NCBI GenBank assembly: GCA_003402315.1
Contig: QFXI01000004.1
Span: forward strand, 1 to 64,000
Direction of reading: 5' to 3'
Source of the DNA: Candidatus Nitrotoga sp. LAW
GTDB lineage: Bacteria > Pseudomonadota > Gammaproteobacteria > Burkholderiales > Gallionellaceae
DNA: 64,000 nt
The notes under the pieces are model-generated. The model was not told the DNA's origin. It did no database searches and worked only from the letters and a program-made list of their open reading frames with translations. Below are positions 36,892 through 47,288 of this stretch, one piece after another. The position numbers were made by a program, and so were the translations under genes. The first letter of the stretch is position 1. The number at the start of each line of letters is the position of its first letter.

Positions 36892-37233
36892 TTACCTTCC
36901 CATGGGATAACGCTCTTGTGAGTTCATTCCTGGATTTCCCAATTGATTGAACGGTCCATTAGGCCCAGACTGAACGATGTTGGTTTGATTGGAAACATGG
37001 GAATAGCGGTAATGTGCAGGTGGTTCGTTCTGAATTTCAAATCCGGCTGCACTTGGCTGAACCCGGCCATCTGCGCCCATAGGCTGAATTCTGCCACCAG
37101 AAGGGCCATAAGATATCCCAGTGTTGGTAGATACACCAGAGGCAGTAACACCAGTCATGTTATCAGCTTGCGCTAAGGAAGCACCCAATACAAAACAGGA
37201 CATAATTGTGATATTTATAAGACTCTTTTTCAT
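36892..37233 (-). CDS. Small secreted protein (113 aa)
   Basis: An AGGAG site lies 7 nt before the ATG. The N-terminus is a signal peptide (cleavage expected after 'LAQA', about residue 22). The mature part is rich in Gly, Pro, Asn and Ser, with repeats of the type 'GPSGGRIQPMGADGRVQPSAAG'. It is probably a disordered periplasmic or extracellular protein. No family is recognised. Confidence 0.75.
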   Translation of the reverse strand: MKKSLINITIMSCFVLGASLAQADNMTGVTASGVSTNTGISYGPSGGRIQPMGADGRVQPSAAGFEIQNEPPAHYRYSHVSNQTNIVQSGPNGPFNQLGNPGMNSQERYPMGR

Positions 37234-37477
37234 GAAAAGCTCCTAAATATAGAGTTGGAAGGATAGTAATATAGGATCAAGGTCACCTTGACTTGCGTAT
37301 AGTACCAGTTAACCAGAGGGTGTAAATAGTTTTATGTAAACGGTCAATTTTCGGAAATTGCCAGCTACCCAAAGAAGGCTTTATTTGCTCGCTTTGAAGC
37401 ACCGAGATGTTACTGGCTCAGAAATTCTTTTTGATCAGGTCGAGTCACCCAACCATCTATAAGTTCCAGGCAATGCA

Positions 37478-37780
37478 TCATTCGTCCTTGTCCAGTTCTG
37501 CATCCCATCCCATGTTACGTGCAGTCGTAATGGCTTGCGCATACAAATTAGCATGCTTCTCACGCAAATTTTCCGGTAGTCGGCTGGGCAAATGTGCGTA
37601 GGGATCCCAGGCAGCATAAACCTGTTCATATAAATTTTGCATACGTGCGGAATCCCAGCCTGCACAGGTTTCAGTTTCGGGCAAGATGCCGAATACCCAA
37701 GCGTCGCGTACGATACGCCCCAAATGGGTCAATCCGCCCTGTGCGTCATTGTCGACGCCGACATAAAGTTGTAGTGTCAT
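37478..37780 (-). CDS. Small conserved protein coupled to cbbO (100 aa)
   Basis: The ATG overlaps the cbbO stop by 4 bp (ATGA), so translation is coupled. The product begins 'LQLYVGVDNDAQGGLTHLGRIVRDAWVFGILPETE' and ends in an acidic tail. It has no known catalytic motif. Being the last gene in the cbbLSQO transcript, it may help CbbQO activate or repair RuBisCO. I do not recognise its family, and the role is inferred from position only. Confidence 0.75.
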   Translation of the reverse strand: MTLQLYVGVDNDAQGGLTHLGRIVRDAWVFGILPETETCAGWDSARMQNLYEQVYAAWDPYAHLPSRLPENLREKHANLYAQAITTARNMGWDAELDKDE

Positions 37781-40116
37781 CGTGTAAGTCCTGCATAAAG
37801 TGCGGGTAATTTTTCTGGCAGCCGTTCTACATGATCCAGCACTATATAATTTTTGGCTCCAAAAATTCGGGCAACATATTGATCCGCTCTCGGATCAAGT
37901 GAAATACAAAAAGTGGTTATACCGGAACGGGCCATTTCCTCTACCGCTTTTTTGGTGTCAAAACGTAAATACTGTGGGTCGCGTACATCAATGTCTGCCG
38001 GCTCGCCATCGGTAATCAGCAGCAACAATTTTTTGGCAGATTTCTGCAATTTCAGATAATGCCCGGCGTGGCGTATAGCGGCTCCCATGCGCGTGGAAAA
38101 TTGCCCCTTCATGCCTGCCAAGCGGGATTTCGGAATTTCATTGTAAGGTTGATCAAAATCCTTAAAGCGAGAATACTCCACTTTGTGGCGCCCATCTGAA
38201 AAAAAACCGTGAATTGCGAAAGGGTCATTGATTTTATTGATTGCATCTGCGAGCAGTACGGTTGCCTGACGCTGCAAATCAAGAATACTGTAATCTTGCC
38301 CAGCCACCTTCTCGTTGGTCGACTCGGATAAATCCAACAGCACCATCACTGAAATGTCTCGCACCTTACGCACCGAGCGCATCATGATGCGCTGATCAGG
38401 TTGCTGCCCCATGCGAATATCGATCATGGCCCGAATGGCGGCATTTACATCAACTTCGTCACCGTCTTCCAGTTTGCGGATACGGGTCACGCCCTGTGGT
38501 TGCAGCGCGTCCAGCAGAAATTTCAAGCGGTTTATAGTCCTCTTGTGTTGCAGGGTGATATCGTTAATTAGTTGCAAATCACCCGCTTTCGGCCGCTTTT
38601 CCAGCACGGTAACCCAGGAAGGACGTTCGAGCTGTATCTGATAGTCCCATTCCGAGTAATAATAAGGCTCGGATACAGGTTCTTTACCTTCCAGTTCGTT
38701 GAAGGATTTACCCATGTCTTCGTAGGGGAAGAGTTCGGTATCTAAAACCCAGATTTCTTCGGCATCATCGCCGGCATTTTCTACGTCTACTTCATTTGCT
38801 AATTCAACTGCGCTGACATATTTACGAACCTGTTTGGGTGTGTTATATCCAGCTGCCATTGCCTTGTCGAAATCAAATTCTTCGAATTCCCAAATGTAAC
38901 GGTTGTCGTCACGATAACAAGTAGTAAGTAAATCGCTGCGGGGAGCAAAACCAATATGCTTAACCATGAATTCATGTGCTAGCTGTACCCCGATATCCCA
39001 GGAGGTTTGATTCGTGTCGAGGTGGTCTGTAGCCTTTTTGAACAATATCCGTCCTTGGTTTATCCATGGATCATCGTCATGGTAGCTTTCGTCCAGCAGA
39101 GCGCGTGCCAGGCGATTAAGAAAATCCCCTGCGGTGCTGTTTTGACCCGAAGTGATGGTATGGAATTGTGACCACAAATGTTTGAGCCCGGGAAATTTGC
39201 GCACAGCCAGCGTTTCAACGCGCGCGTCCTCGATCACGCTGATAACTGCCATTTGCCAAGGATTTAGCGCTTCAGCTGAGATTGGCTCGCTAGTATAAAC
39301 AATATGCGCCGCGCAATGTGCAGTAGCAGCACGATAAACTTGCAAGCCGGGTAATTTGGTTTCGCCTACGACGAAATCATCATAAGCATCGGGTATGTGC
39401 AGAAAATAGCCCTCGATAAAGGGTTGGTAACCTTCCCGAGTCTCAAAATCCCCAGATGTGGGTTTCATGAAAAAGTCGCGCGCCCATAATGCGCGTAGAT
39501 ACATGTTAATGCGACGCTGAACATCGATAAACAATGTGCCCTTTCTTTCTTTTTGCAACATAGCCAGGGATTCTTTGGATTGCAGGCTGAAATAGCTGGC
39601 CTGCTCCGGATAATTGGTTCGGTAGGCATGTGCCCCCCATAATGCCCAGCGCCGTAGGCCGCCAAGGGTAAGCTGGCCGAACAGTATTTCCAGGTTTTCG
39701 AGCATCGGCCGCATACCACGCGGTGCTTGGGACACAAGGGTATTAAGGAACTGTAGGTAGGAGCGGAACAAGGCTTCATCACCGAGACGGTTAGCCGCTG
39801 TAGGTGCCGTACTGAGCACCAACTCGATTACTGCGCCAGAGGTTTTTGAGGCCATTGTTAGTGCATTTTGCACCAGGTCAGGTATGGCATCCTCACCGAT
39901 CTCTTTGGCTACTAGAGGCGCATGGTCGATCCAGGTTGCAACGAGGCTGTCATCCTTGCCCAAGCTTTTTAGGGCGGAAGCGCCCTTGAGATAATTGTCC
40001 AGACCGCGCGCGCTAAAGACCTTGGTCGCTTCATGCCACGTAGAATGGAGACCCTCCAGCAATGCAGGAGAGAGTGAATCAAGTAATTCTTGATAGTCTT
40101 CAAGACTGATTGACAT
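37777..40116 (-). CDS. cbbO: RuBisCO activation protein CbbO (VWA domain)
   Basis: The 779-residue protein has the CbbO/NorD architecture: a large helical N-terminal part and a C-terminal von Willebrand A domain (about 590-775) with the MIDAS 'VMVLLDLSESTN' followed by conserved Thr and Asp positions ('FSTRMGAAIRHAG', 'LLLITDGEPAD'). CbbO is the adaptor that, with the CbbQ hexamer, removes inhibitors from form I RuBisCO. It follows cbbQ by 70 bp. Confidence 0.93.
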   Translation of the reverse strand: MSISLEDYQELLDSLSPALLEGLHSTWHEATKVFSARGLDNYLKGASALKSLGKDDSLVATWIDHAPLVAKEIGEDAIPDLVQNALTMASKTSGAVIELVLSTAPTAANRLGDEALFRSYLQFLNTLVSQAPRGMRPMLENLEILFGQLTLGGLRRWALWGAHAYRTNYPEQASYFSLQSKESLAMLQKERKGTLFIDVQRRINMYLRALWARDFFMKPTSGDFETREGYQPFIEGYFLHIPDAYDDFVVGETKLPGLQVYRAATAHCAAHIVYTSEPISAEALNPWQMAVISVIEDARVETLAVRKFPGLKHLWSQFHTITSGQNSTAGDFLNRLARALLDESYHDDDPWINQGRILFKKATDHLDTNQTSWDIGVQLAHEFMVKHIGFAPRSDLLTTCYRDDNRYIWEFEEFDFDKAMAAGYNTPKQVRKYVSAVELANEVDVENAGDDAEEIWVLDTELFPYEDMGKSFNELEGKEPVSEPYYYSEWDYQIQLERPSWVTVLEKRPKAGDLQLINDITLQHKRTINRLKFLLDALQPQGVTRIRKLEDGDEVDVNAAIRAMIDIRMGQQPDQRIMMRSVRKVRDISVMVLLDLSESTNEKVAGQDYSILDLQRQATVLLADAINKINDPFAIHGFFSDGRHKVEYSRFKDFDQPYNEIPKSRLAGMKGQFSTRMGAAIRHAGHYLKLQKSAKKLLLLITDGEPADIDVRDPQYLRFDTKKAVEEMARSGITTFCISLDPRADQYVARIFGAKNYIVLDHVERLPEKLPALYAGLTR

Positions 40117-40186
40117 GGTTACTCCGCCAGTAGAGACATTAAAGACCTGAAGGATCGGCTGCTTTGCAGCTTATCCTCCTATGGAA

Positions 40187-40990
40187 TTAAAAGAACGTAG
40201 TCACCGCGGCATCCAGTGCATCACGCATGTCGGGGTCATCAGTGATGGGTCGCACCAACGCTACACGGCAAGCTTTAACCGGATCGACACCAGTAGCGAT
40301 AAGGCTACCTGCATAAATCAGCATACGGGTTGAGATTCCCTCATCCAATCCATGACCTTTCAAGTTACGTGCACGCTCGGCGATGGAAACCAGTTTGCCA
40401 GCAATTTCGGGCGTAACATTAGTTTCATGAGAAACAATTTCGGTTTCAATATTGTGGTCGGGATAGTTGAAGTCGAGGCCACCGAAGCGTTGCTTAGTCG
40501 ACTGCTTCAGATCCTTCATTAAACTTTGATAGCCGGGATTGTAAGAAATTACCAGCTGAAAATCAGGGTGTGCATGCACCAGTTCGCCTTTTTTTTCTAG
40601 TGGGAGTACGCGGCGATTGTCGGTCAATGGATGGATAACCACAGTGGTATCCTGACGTGCCTCGACTACTTCGTCGAGATAACAAATCGCACCATAGCGT
40701 GCGGCGATGGCCAAGGGGCCGTCTTGCCAGCGGGTGCCATTAGCGTCGAGCAAAAAGCGTCCAACCAAATCAGAGGCAGTCATATCTTCGTTACAAGCTA
40801 CAGTGATCAGGGGCTTGTCCAGCTTCCATGCCATGTGCTCAACAAAGCGGGTTTTACCACAACCGGTAGGGCCTTTCAGCATCATTGGCATGCGTACGGA
40901 ATAGGCAGCCTCATATAACTCAATCTCGTCTGAGACAGGGCGATAGTAAGGTTCTTGTTTAATTCTGTATTGCTCGATGATGTCGCTCAT
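40187..40990 (-). CDS. cbbQ: RuBisCO activase CbbQ (MoxR-type AAA+ ATPase)
   Basis: ATG 40990 is chosen because the GTG at 41002 lies inside the ribosome site (AAAGGTGG). The 267-residue protein has Walker A '[17 protein letters not shown]', Walker B '[13 protein letters not shown]' and sensor 1 'VISYNPGYQ'. It forms a hexamer and acts with CbbO. Upstream, in the gap to cbbS, lies a strong hairpin that may set the level of the downstream message. Confidence 0.94.
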   Translation of the reverse strand: MSDIIEQYRIKQEPYYRPVSDEIELYEAAYSVRMPMMLKGPTGCGKTRFVEHMAWKLDKPLITVACNEDMTASDLVGRFLLDANGTRWQDGPLAIAARYGAICYLDEVVEARQDTTVVIHPLTDNRRVLPLEKKGELVHAHPDFQLVISYNPGYQSLMKDLKQSTKQRFGGLDFNYPDHNIETEIVSHETNVTPEIAGKLVSIAERARNLKGHGLDEGISTRMLIYAGSLIATGVDPVKACRVALVRPITDDPDMRDALDAAVTTFF

Positions 40991-41099
40991 TTTAGATTCC
41001 ACCTTTATTAATCGTTTTTAACCCAGGGGAGAAAATGCCCGCTTACTGGCAGTCACTTGCGTCCATGTGCTGAAAATAGTTCTGGCGCCGCCAGAAACT

Positions 41100-41135
41100 C
41101 CCCGCCACCTGAAAAATAATAAACAGGTGGCAGGG
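41100..41135 (-). promoter_or_regulatory. Strong stem-loop in the cbbS-cbbQ gap
   Basis: GCCACCTG (41104-41111) pairs perfectly with CAGGTGGC (41124-41131), extended by C/G runs, around a 12-nt A-rich loop. There is no T-run after it on the - strand, so it is probably a processing or stabilising element allowing cbbLS mRNA to exceed cbbQO. Confidence 0.6.
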
Positions 41136-41145
41136 AAATATTGCT

Positions 41146-41502
41146 TTATACAGTTTTACCGCGGAAAATCACCATCGCCGCGCCTTGCGATTGGTTAAAA
41201 TTGTTGTAACCAACCAGGCGTACGTGGTTGTTTGGATTCGCCTTGCGGCAGGCTTCGGCTTCAGCAATTACCTTGTCCACATCGGTTTCACCAAACATCG
41301 GTAATTTCCACATATACCAATAGTAGTCCATCAGGTATTCTGGCTCGGTATGTTCGATTGCAGGATTCCAGCCTTTGGAAACCAGATATGCCACCTGTTT
41401 CCTGATTTCATCCGCAGTCATGGCGGGCAAGTAGGAGAAAGTCTCGAACTTGCGGCTAGCCGGGTCGCTTAAACGCGATTTGTAATCCATTACTTCACTC
41501 AT
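41146..41502 (-). CDS. cbbS: RuBisCO small subunit
   Basis: The 118-residue protein carries the family's conserved blocks '[36 protein letters not shown]' and '[21 protein letters not shown]', then '[24 protein letters not shown]'. It forms the L8S8 enzyme with CbbL and is 62 bp downstream of it. Confidence 0.96.
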   Translation of the reverse strand: MSEVMDYKSRLSDPASRKFETFSYLPAMTADEIRKQVAYLVSKGWNPAIEHTEPEYLMDYYWYMWKLPMFGETDVDKVIAEAEACRKANPNNHVRLVGYNNFNQSQGAAMVIFRGKTV

Positions 41503-41564
41503 GATTTACTCCTTTTATTTAGTTATAGGGGGCAGACAGCAGCCTGCAACCCGCTACTATTTAA

Positions 41565-42986
41565 TTACTTGTGAGCCACGTCCAGCTTGTCGACAGTGTC
41601 AAACTCGAACTTGATCTCTTTCCAGGTTTCCATGGCTATCTTCAGTTCAGGGCTGTGTGCAGCGGCCTTGGTCAGAATGGCCTTACCTTCTTTTTCGATG
41701 GCAATTCCTTCGTTACGGGCTGCTACGCAAGCTTCCAGAGCCACGCGGTTAGCTGCGGCGCCTGCGGCGTTACCCCATGGGTGACCCAATGTCCCGCCAC
41801 CAAACTGAAGAACGGAGTCATCGCCGAAGATAGCTACCAGTGCTGGCATGTGCCATACGTGGATACCACCGGAGGCAACCGGGATCACGCCTGGCATGGA
41901 ACCCCAGTCCTGATCGAAAAAGATACCGCGATTACGGTCTTCTTTGATGAATTCATCGCGCATAATGTCGATCCAGCCAAGTGTAGCTTCGCGATCACCT
42001 TCCAGCTTTCCTACGACAGTCCCGGAGTGCAGGTGGTCACCACCGGAAAGGCGCAATACCTTGGCCAGCACGCGGAAGTGGATACCATGGTGCGGATTAC
42101 GGTCGAGTACGGCGTGCATGGCGCGGTGAATATGCAACAGCATGCCATTTTTACGGCACCAGTTGGCCAGGCCAGTGTTGGCAGTTAAGCCACCCGTTAG
42201 GTAGTCGTGCATAATGATCGGCGCGCCGATTTCTTTGGCAAATTCAGCACGCTCGTACATCATTTCGGGCGTTGGAGCCGTAACGTTCAGGTAGTGTCCT
42301 TTACGTTCGCCGGTTTCGCGCTCAGCCTTCAATGTTGCATTGTGTACAAACTCGAAACGATCGCGCCAGCGCATGAACGGCTGGCTGTTCACGTTTTCGT
42401 CGTCCTTGGTAAAATCCAGGCCGCCGCGCAAACATTCGTAAACGGCACGACCATAATTCTTGGCAGACAGACCCAGCTTGGGTTTAATGGTACAACCCAA
42501 CAATGGACGGCCATATTTATTCATCTTGTCACGTTCAACCTGAATACCTTGAGGTGGGCCACCGCATGTTTTTACATAAGCAATCGGGAAACGGACATCT
42601 TCAAGACGCAGGGCGCGCAACGCTTTAAATCCAAATACGTTACCGACCAGTGAAGTCAATACATTGACCACTGAACCTTCTTCAAACAGATCAATTGGAT
42701 AGGCGACAAAAGCAAAGAAACAGGTATCATCACCAGGAACGTCTTCGATGCGATAAGCACGACCTTTGTAATAGTCCAGATCGGTCAATAGATCGGTCCA
42801 TACTGTGGTCCATGTACCAGTAGAAGACTCAGCGGCAACGGCAGCGGCCAATTCTTCACGGGGCACCCCAGGTTGCGGAGTGATTTTAAAACAGGCTAGG
42901 ATATCGGTATCCAGCGGGGTGTATTCTGGCGTCCAGTATGTTTGCCTGTACTCTTTCACACCGGCGTTGTAGGTCTTGACTGCCAT
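41565..42986 (-). CDS. cbbL: RuBisCO large subunit, form IA
   Basis: The start is ATG 42986 ([18 protein letters not shown]), preceded by AAGGAG; the frame extends upstream to 43007 without support. The length of 473 residues is standard. Active-site elements are present: '[13 protein letters not shown]', the carbamylated Lys in '[16 protein letters not shown]', and loop 6 '[14 protein letters not shown]'. Together with CbbQO this is the IAq type, fixing CO2 in the Calvin cycle. The divergent cbbR sits 160 bp upstream. Confidence 0.97.
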   Translation of the reverse strand: MAVKTYNAGVKEYRQTYWTPEYTPLDTDILACFKITPQPGVPREELAAAVAAESSTGTWTTVWTDLLTDLDYYKGRAYRIEDVPGDDTCFFAFVAYPIDLFEEGSVVNVLTSLVGNVFGFKALRALRLEDVRFPIAYVKTCGGPPQGIQVERDKMNKYGRPLLGCTIKPKLGLSAKNYGRAVYECLRGGLDFTKDDENVNSQPFMRWRDRFEFVHNATLKAERETGERKGHYLNVTAPTPEMMYERAEFAKEIGAPIIMHDYLTGGLTANTGLANWCRKNGMLLHIHRAMHAVLDRNPHHGIHFRVLAKVLRLSGGDHLHSGTVVGKLEGDREATLGWIDIMRDEFIKEDRNRGIFFDQDWGSMPGVIPVASGGIHVWHMPALVAIFGDDSVLQFGGGTLGHPWGNAAGAAANRVALEACVAARNEGIAIEKEGKAILTKAAAHSPELKIAMETWKEIKFEFDTVDKLDVAHK

Positions 42987-43145
42987 TGCAGGCTCCTTAG
43001 GTTTCAAGTTAAACGGTTACTGATCTTTTTGATCAGCTTCTAGCTCATTTGAGCGTGATGGAACTATACGTAAGTACAGCTATAAATAATAATTGTATAT
43101 TTGAATAAAAATGATAGATTATCGTCTATGATAAATAGAGTGAAC
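42987..43145. promoter_or_regulatory. Divergent cbbL/cbbR promoter region
   Basis: This 160-bp AT-rich spacer separates the two divergent genes and contains TNA-rich palindromic patterns expected for LysR-type binding (T-N11-A), for example around the repeated ATAATAATTGTATATT. CbbR would bind here. No exact operator can be fixed by eye. Confidence 0.5.
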
Positions 43146-44144
43146 ATGAAACACGTAACGTTGCGCCAGCTGCAGGTTTTTGAGGCAGTTGCACGCAACT
43201 TGAGTTTTACCCGCGCTGCGGATGAATTGCATCTGACTCAACCTACCGTATCCATCCAGATCAAGCAATTAACTGATATTGTTAGCCTTCCTTTACTGGA
43301 ACAAATCGGAAAGCGGGTTTTTTTGACCGATTTGGGTCAAGAGTTGCTGATGGTGTGTCGCGACACTTTCAAGGGTCTGTCGCAGTTTGAGATGCTGATT
43401 TCGGACATGAAAGGGATGAAAACGGGTAAGTTACGCTTGGCGGTGGTTACTACTGCCAAATATTTCATCCCGCGCTTACTTGGATCATTTTATAAACGCT
43501 ATCCCGATATTGAAGTTTTCCTGAATATTTCCAACAGAGAAATGATATTGCATCGTCTCGAAAACAACGAAGACGATTTATACATCCTTGGACAGCCCCC
43601 TGAGCACATAGATGTTCATGCCGATTATTTCATGGAAAATCCGTTGGTGGTTCTGGCGCCGTACGACCACCCCTTGTCGGAAAAGAAAAATATTCCATTG
43701 TCTCGCTTGGCAGAAGAGCCCTTTCTGATGCGCGAGCCGGGATCGGGTACCCGACTTGCCCTCGAGCGGCTTTTTAATGAGCCGGGACTGGCATTAAAAA
43801 TCAGGATGGAGTTGGGCAGCAGCGAGGCCATCAAATTGGCGGTGGCGGGAGGATTAGGCATAGCCGTGCTGTCGGCACATGCCTTGGCGCTGGAACGAAA
43901 CAGCAAAGAGCTCTCCATACTCGATGTGGCAGGATTTCCCATTAGACGCCAATGGCACGCTGTTTACCCAGCCGACAAACGGTTGTCAGTGGTCGGTAGT
44001 ACTTTTCTGGATTTTCTGAAGCAAGAAAGCCGATCAGAAGCGAACCGTTACCTAGCTGGTATTCCAGGATTTTTACCAGTGGGTGAGAATGAAGCCGGTT
44101 TTGTCGAAAACCTCAAGCCTTATACCCACAAACAGATTATCTAG
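43146..44144 (+). CDS. cbbR: LysR-family regulator CbbR
   Basis: ATG 43146 ('MKHVTLRQLQVFEAVARNLSFTRAA') is favoured because a GAG site lies just upstream and it fits the family start; a longer frame begins at 43101. The helix-turn-helix is at about residues 18-37 ('SFTRAADELHLTQPTVSIQI'), followed by the substrate-binding domain. The protein has 332 residues. It diverges from cbbL and is expected to activate the cbb operon in response to Calvin-cycle metabolites. Confidence 0.93.
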   Translation: MKHVTLRQLQVFEAVARNLSFTRAADELHLTQPTVSIQIKQLTDIVSLPLLEQIGKRVFLTDLGQELLMVCRDTFKGLSQFEMLISDMKGMKTGKLRLAVVTTAKYFIPRLLGSFYKRYPDIEVFLNISNREMILHRLENNEDDLYILGQPPEHIDVHADYFMENPLVVLAPYDHPLSEKKNIPLSRLAEEPFLMREPGSGTRLALERLFNEPGLALKIRMELGSSEAIKLAVAGGLGIAVLSAHALALERNSKELSILDVAGFPIRRQWHAVYPADKRLSVVGSTFLDFLKQESRSEANRYLAGIPGFLPVGENEAGFVENLKPYTHKQII

Positions 44145-44303
44145 TGTCATGTTGCATTTTATTAAGATATCGCGAGCACTGGCAGTCCAGATGAATAGCT
44201 AGGAGCTGGTGGTTGTGGTGAACAATATATTCATCGATAGCCTCAATGAGTTCTGGCACACTGGTAAACACGCCGCGACGCAACCGTTCTGTGGTAATGA
44301 AGG
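44145..44303 (-). pseudogene. IS630-family transposase C-terminal relic
   Basis: On the - strand the frame from about 44303 reads 'FITTERLRRGVFTSVPELIEAIDEYIVHHNHQ' (in two pieces), a classic IS630 C-terminal segment. Then, after a frameshift, 'FIWTASARDILIKC' follows, corresponding to the conserved 'FxWTAsAxdIL'. The N-terminal portion is absent. Copies 1-3 of the left end elsewhere may belong to the same element family. Confidence 0.75.
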
Positions 44304-44304
44304 C

Positions 44305-44477
44305 TCAGTTTTACGACAACAAGAGAGCTCATCAAGGCAATATTTGTAATGGCAGAACGCCGTGGGAAACGTTACTCAATGGAAAACTGGTTTAGAGTGA
44401 AAAAAAGCTAAACCAAATTTAATCTGACAGACACCCGAAAAACTTGGTAACTATCAGATCAGATCTAGGCTAACACA
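44305..44477 (+). mobile_element. IS481-family right-end relic
   Basis: Codons from about 44309 give 'FYDNKRAHQGNICNGRTPWETLLNGKLV' with an internal stop, aligned to the fragment at bases 1-128. The last 65 bp (44413-44477) correspond to the duplicated right end at 119-248 with a handful of substitutions and end in ACA. It directly abuts the IS630 relic on its left. Confidence 0.8.
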
Positions 44478-44524
44478 CATCAATCCAATTGCGTGCACGC
44501 GCCGATGTTTTTCAACAACCTGCT

Positions 44525-44559
44525 AAATAACAAAACCCGTACCAAAAACTTTGTTATTT
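44525..44559 (-). terminator. AT-rich stem-loop at the pnp stop
   Basis: AAATAACAAA (44525-44534) pairs perfectly with TTTGTTATTT (44550-44559), with the right arm touching the pnp stop codon. No long T-run follows, so termination may be weak. It marks the 3' end of the rimP-pnp operon. Confidence 0.5.
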
Positions 44560-46673
44560 CACTGCTTTGAAACAGGAGCTTCTGGCTCTAACACGACAAG
44601 AGCCTTCATGCTTAAGCGCAACCGGCCTTTTTCATCGGCCTCCAGTACCTTGACTTTTACAATCTGACCTTCTTTCAGGACGTCCGACACAACATTTATG
44701 CGCTCATGTGAAATCTGCGAGATGTGAAGCAAACCATCTTTACCAGGCATAATATTCACAATCGCTCCGAAATCCAACAGTTTTATAACTGGGCCTTCAT
44801 AAACTTTCCCTACCTCAACTTCAGCTACGATATCCTCAATGCGTTTTTTTGCCAGCATTCCTCCGTCACCGCTAATGCTGGCAATAGTTACGTTGCCTTC
44901 ATCATCGATATCAATAGTAGTGCCAGTTTCCTCAGTTAAAGCACGTATCACAGCACCACCCTTACCAATCACATCACGGATTTTCTCCGGGTTGATTTTC
45001 ACTTTGATCATACGTGGCGCATGTATCGACACCTCTTCACGCACTGTAGGCATGGCTTGCTTCATGATATCGAGAATATGCAACCGTCCTTCACGCGCTT
45101 GACTCAAGGCAACCTGCATAATTTCACGCGTTATCCCATTGATCTTGATGTCCATTTGCAGTGCAGTGATACCTTGCTCTGATCCCGCCACCTTAAAATC
45201 CATGTCACCCAGATGATCTTCATCACCAAGAATGTCTGTCAGTACCGCAAAACGATTACCTTCTTTAATCAAGCCCATGGCGATACCTGCCACATGAGTC
45301 TTGACTGGCACGCCGGCATCCATCATCGCCAAGCAACCGCCACATACTGAGGCCATTGAACTAGATCCATTTGACTCAGTGATTTCAGAAACCACACGAA
45401 TGGAATATCCGAACTCTTCCTCACTCGGCAACGTTGCGACTAGGGCGCGCTTAGCTAAACGACCATGGCCAATTTCACGTCGCTTTGGTGTACCGACACG
45501 ACCAGTCTCGCCAGTTGAATATGGGGGAAAATTGTAATGAAGCATGAAACGATCCAAATACTCACCTTGCAAGGCATCAATTTTCTGCGCATCGCGCGCA
45601 GTGCCTAAAGTGGCCACTACCAGCGCCTGGGTTTCACCACGGGTAAACAGTGCTGAACCGTGCGTGCGTGGTAATACGCCTGTACGTATGGCAATTGGAC
45701 GCACGGTACGCGTATCACGACCATCGATACGAGGTTCGCCACTTAGTATCTGGCCGCGCACAATCTTGGATTCCAGTGCTTGGAACAAATCATTGAGGTG
45801 GTTTTTTGGCACCAAACCATTTTCCGATGCTGACACGGCTTCCAGAACACGTGTGCGAATCTCGTTTACTTGATTGGTCCGCGCCTGTTTCTCGCGTACA
45901 GCATAAGCCTGCTGTAAGCTACTTTCAGCCAGTTCGGCGATTTTTGAGCTCAACACAATATCATGCACAGGTGCATTCCAATCCCAGTCCGGTGCACCAA
46001 CTGCATCCGCCATTTCGATGATCGCTTGAATCACCGTTTGCATCTGCTGATGTCCAAACATAACCGCGCCCAGCATAATGTCTTCAGGTAACTCTTGTGC
46101 TTCTGATTCCACCATCAAAACCGCCTGTTCCGTACCAGCGACTACTAGATCCATCTTGGATAGAGTAAGCTCCTCTGCAGTCGGGTTGAGTACATATTCA
46201 CCGTTAAGATAGCCGACACGCGCCGCGCCTATAGGGCCATCAAACGGAATTCCGGACAGCGCCAAGGCAGCAGAGGCACCAATCATGGCAGGAATATCAG
46301 AATCAATCTGATTATCGGAAGATATCACCGTAGCAACGATTTGCACTTCATTGTAAAAACCTTCTGGAAACAACGGACGCAACGGACGATCGATCAGACG
46401 GGACGTCAAAATTTCCTTTTCACTGGGACGTCCCTCACGCCGAAAGAAACCGCCAGGAATTTTGCCTGCCGCATAAGTACGTTCCTGGTAATCCACAGTC
46501 AATGGGAAGAAATCCTGTTCCGGCTTGGCATCTTTCCTGCCTACCACGGTAACCAGAACGACTGTATCGTCCAGGCTAACTACGACCGCGCCACTAGCCT
46601 GACGCGCGATTTCCCCAGTTTCCAAGGTGAGTTGATGATTACCATACGCTAATGTTTTCTTGTAGTGACTCAA
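44559..46673 (-). CDS. pnp: Polyribonucleotide nucleotidyltransferase
   Basis: The start is TTG 46673 ('[26 protein letters not shown]'), preceded by AGAGAGG; the frame upstream to 46745 does not match the family. The length of 704 residues is normal. Visible are two RNase PH-type halves, '[28 protein letters not shown]', the KH domain '[26 protein letters not shown]' and the S1 domain near the end. It degrades RNA phosphorolytically in the degradosome. It follows rpsO, as in most proteobacteria. Confidence 0.97.
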   Translation of the reverse strand: MSHYKKTLAYGNHQLTLETGEIARQASGAVVVSLDDTVVLVTVVGRKDAKPEQDFFPLTVDYQERTYAAGKIPGGFFRREGRPSEKEILTSRLIDRPLRPLFPEGFYNEVQIVATVISSDNQIDSDIPAMIGASAALALSGIPFDGPIGAARVGYLNGEYVLNPTAEELTLSKMDLVVAGTEQAVLMVESEAQELPEDIMLGAVMFGHQQMQTVIQAIIEMADAVGAPDWDWNAPVHDIVLSSKIAELAESSLQQAYAVREKQARTNQVNEIRTRVLEAVSASENGLVPKNHLNDLFQALESKIVRGQILSGEPRIDGRDTRTVRPIAIRTGVLPRTHGSALFTRGETQALVVATLGTARDAQKIDALQGEYLDRFMLHYNFPPYSTGETGRVGTPKRREIGHGRLAKRALVATLPSEEEFGYSIRVVSEITESNGSSSMASVCGGCLAMMDAGVPVKTHVAGIAMGLIKEGNRFAVLTDILGDEDHLGDMDFKVAGSEQGITALQMDIKINGITREIMQVALSQAREGRLHILDIMKQAMPTVREEVSIHAPRMIKVKINPEKIRDVIGKGGAVIRALTEETGTTIDIDDEGNVTIASISGDGGMLAKKRIEDIVAEVEVGKVYEGPVIKLLDFGAIVNIMPGKDGLLHISQISHERINVVSDVLKEGQIVKVKVLEADEKGRLRLSMKALVVLEPEAPVSKQ

Positions 46674-46784
46674 AATTCGCCTCTCTGTGCGTAACGTGGC
46701 GCTAATGCGCCATAGGGTAAACCCGTAGTTGGGTAATGCACCCAAAACAACGCGGGCCGCATTTGCGACCCACTTAATAAAGTA

Positions 46785-47054
46785 CTACTTGCGCAATTCC
46801 AAACGCTGAATCAGCGCACGATAGCTGCCCTCATTCTTACCCTTGAGGTAATCCAAGAGCTTACGGCGACGGCTCACTAATCGCAACAAACCGCGACGAG
46901 AATGGTGATCCTTTATGTGTTCCTTAAAATGATCTGTCAAATAATTAATACGAGCAGTCATCAGTGCAACTTGTACTTCGGGTGAGCCGGTATCGCCTTT
47001 GATGCGTTGGTAATCAGTCACAATTTGCGCTTTTTGCGCTGCCGTAATAGACAT
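46785..47054 (-). CDS. rpsO: 30S ribosomal protein S15
   Basis: ATG 47054 ('[17 protein letters not shown]') gives the standard 89 residues. The family blocks '[27 protein letters not shown]' and '[22 protein letters not shown]' are complete. It binds 16S rRNA early in 30S assembly. Confidence 0.98.
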   Translation of the reverse strand: MSITAAQKAQIVTDYQRIKGDTGSPEVQVALMTARINYLTDHFKEHIKDHHSRRGLLRLVSRRRKLLDYLKGKNEGSYRALIQRLELRK

Positions 47055-47288
47055 AATATTCACACTCCACTAAATAAAAAGTGCCGCATTTTACTCTCGA
47101 ATGCGGCGGTTGCTCAAGTTTATTCGGACAAGAACGTAATCCAATGCTACGTTAATTAGTCCGAAATTTCATAAATTAACACACACCTTTGCTTATCTTT
47201 GCAGCTTGACAGATTCCCGCTCAGATTCATTTTTCGGGCACATCTACTCGAGTACCTCTATTAGAAACACCTTAAATAGAGCCAAAAC

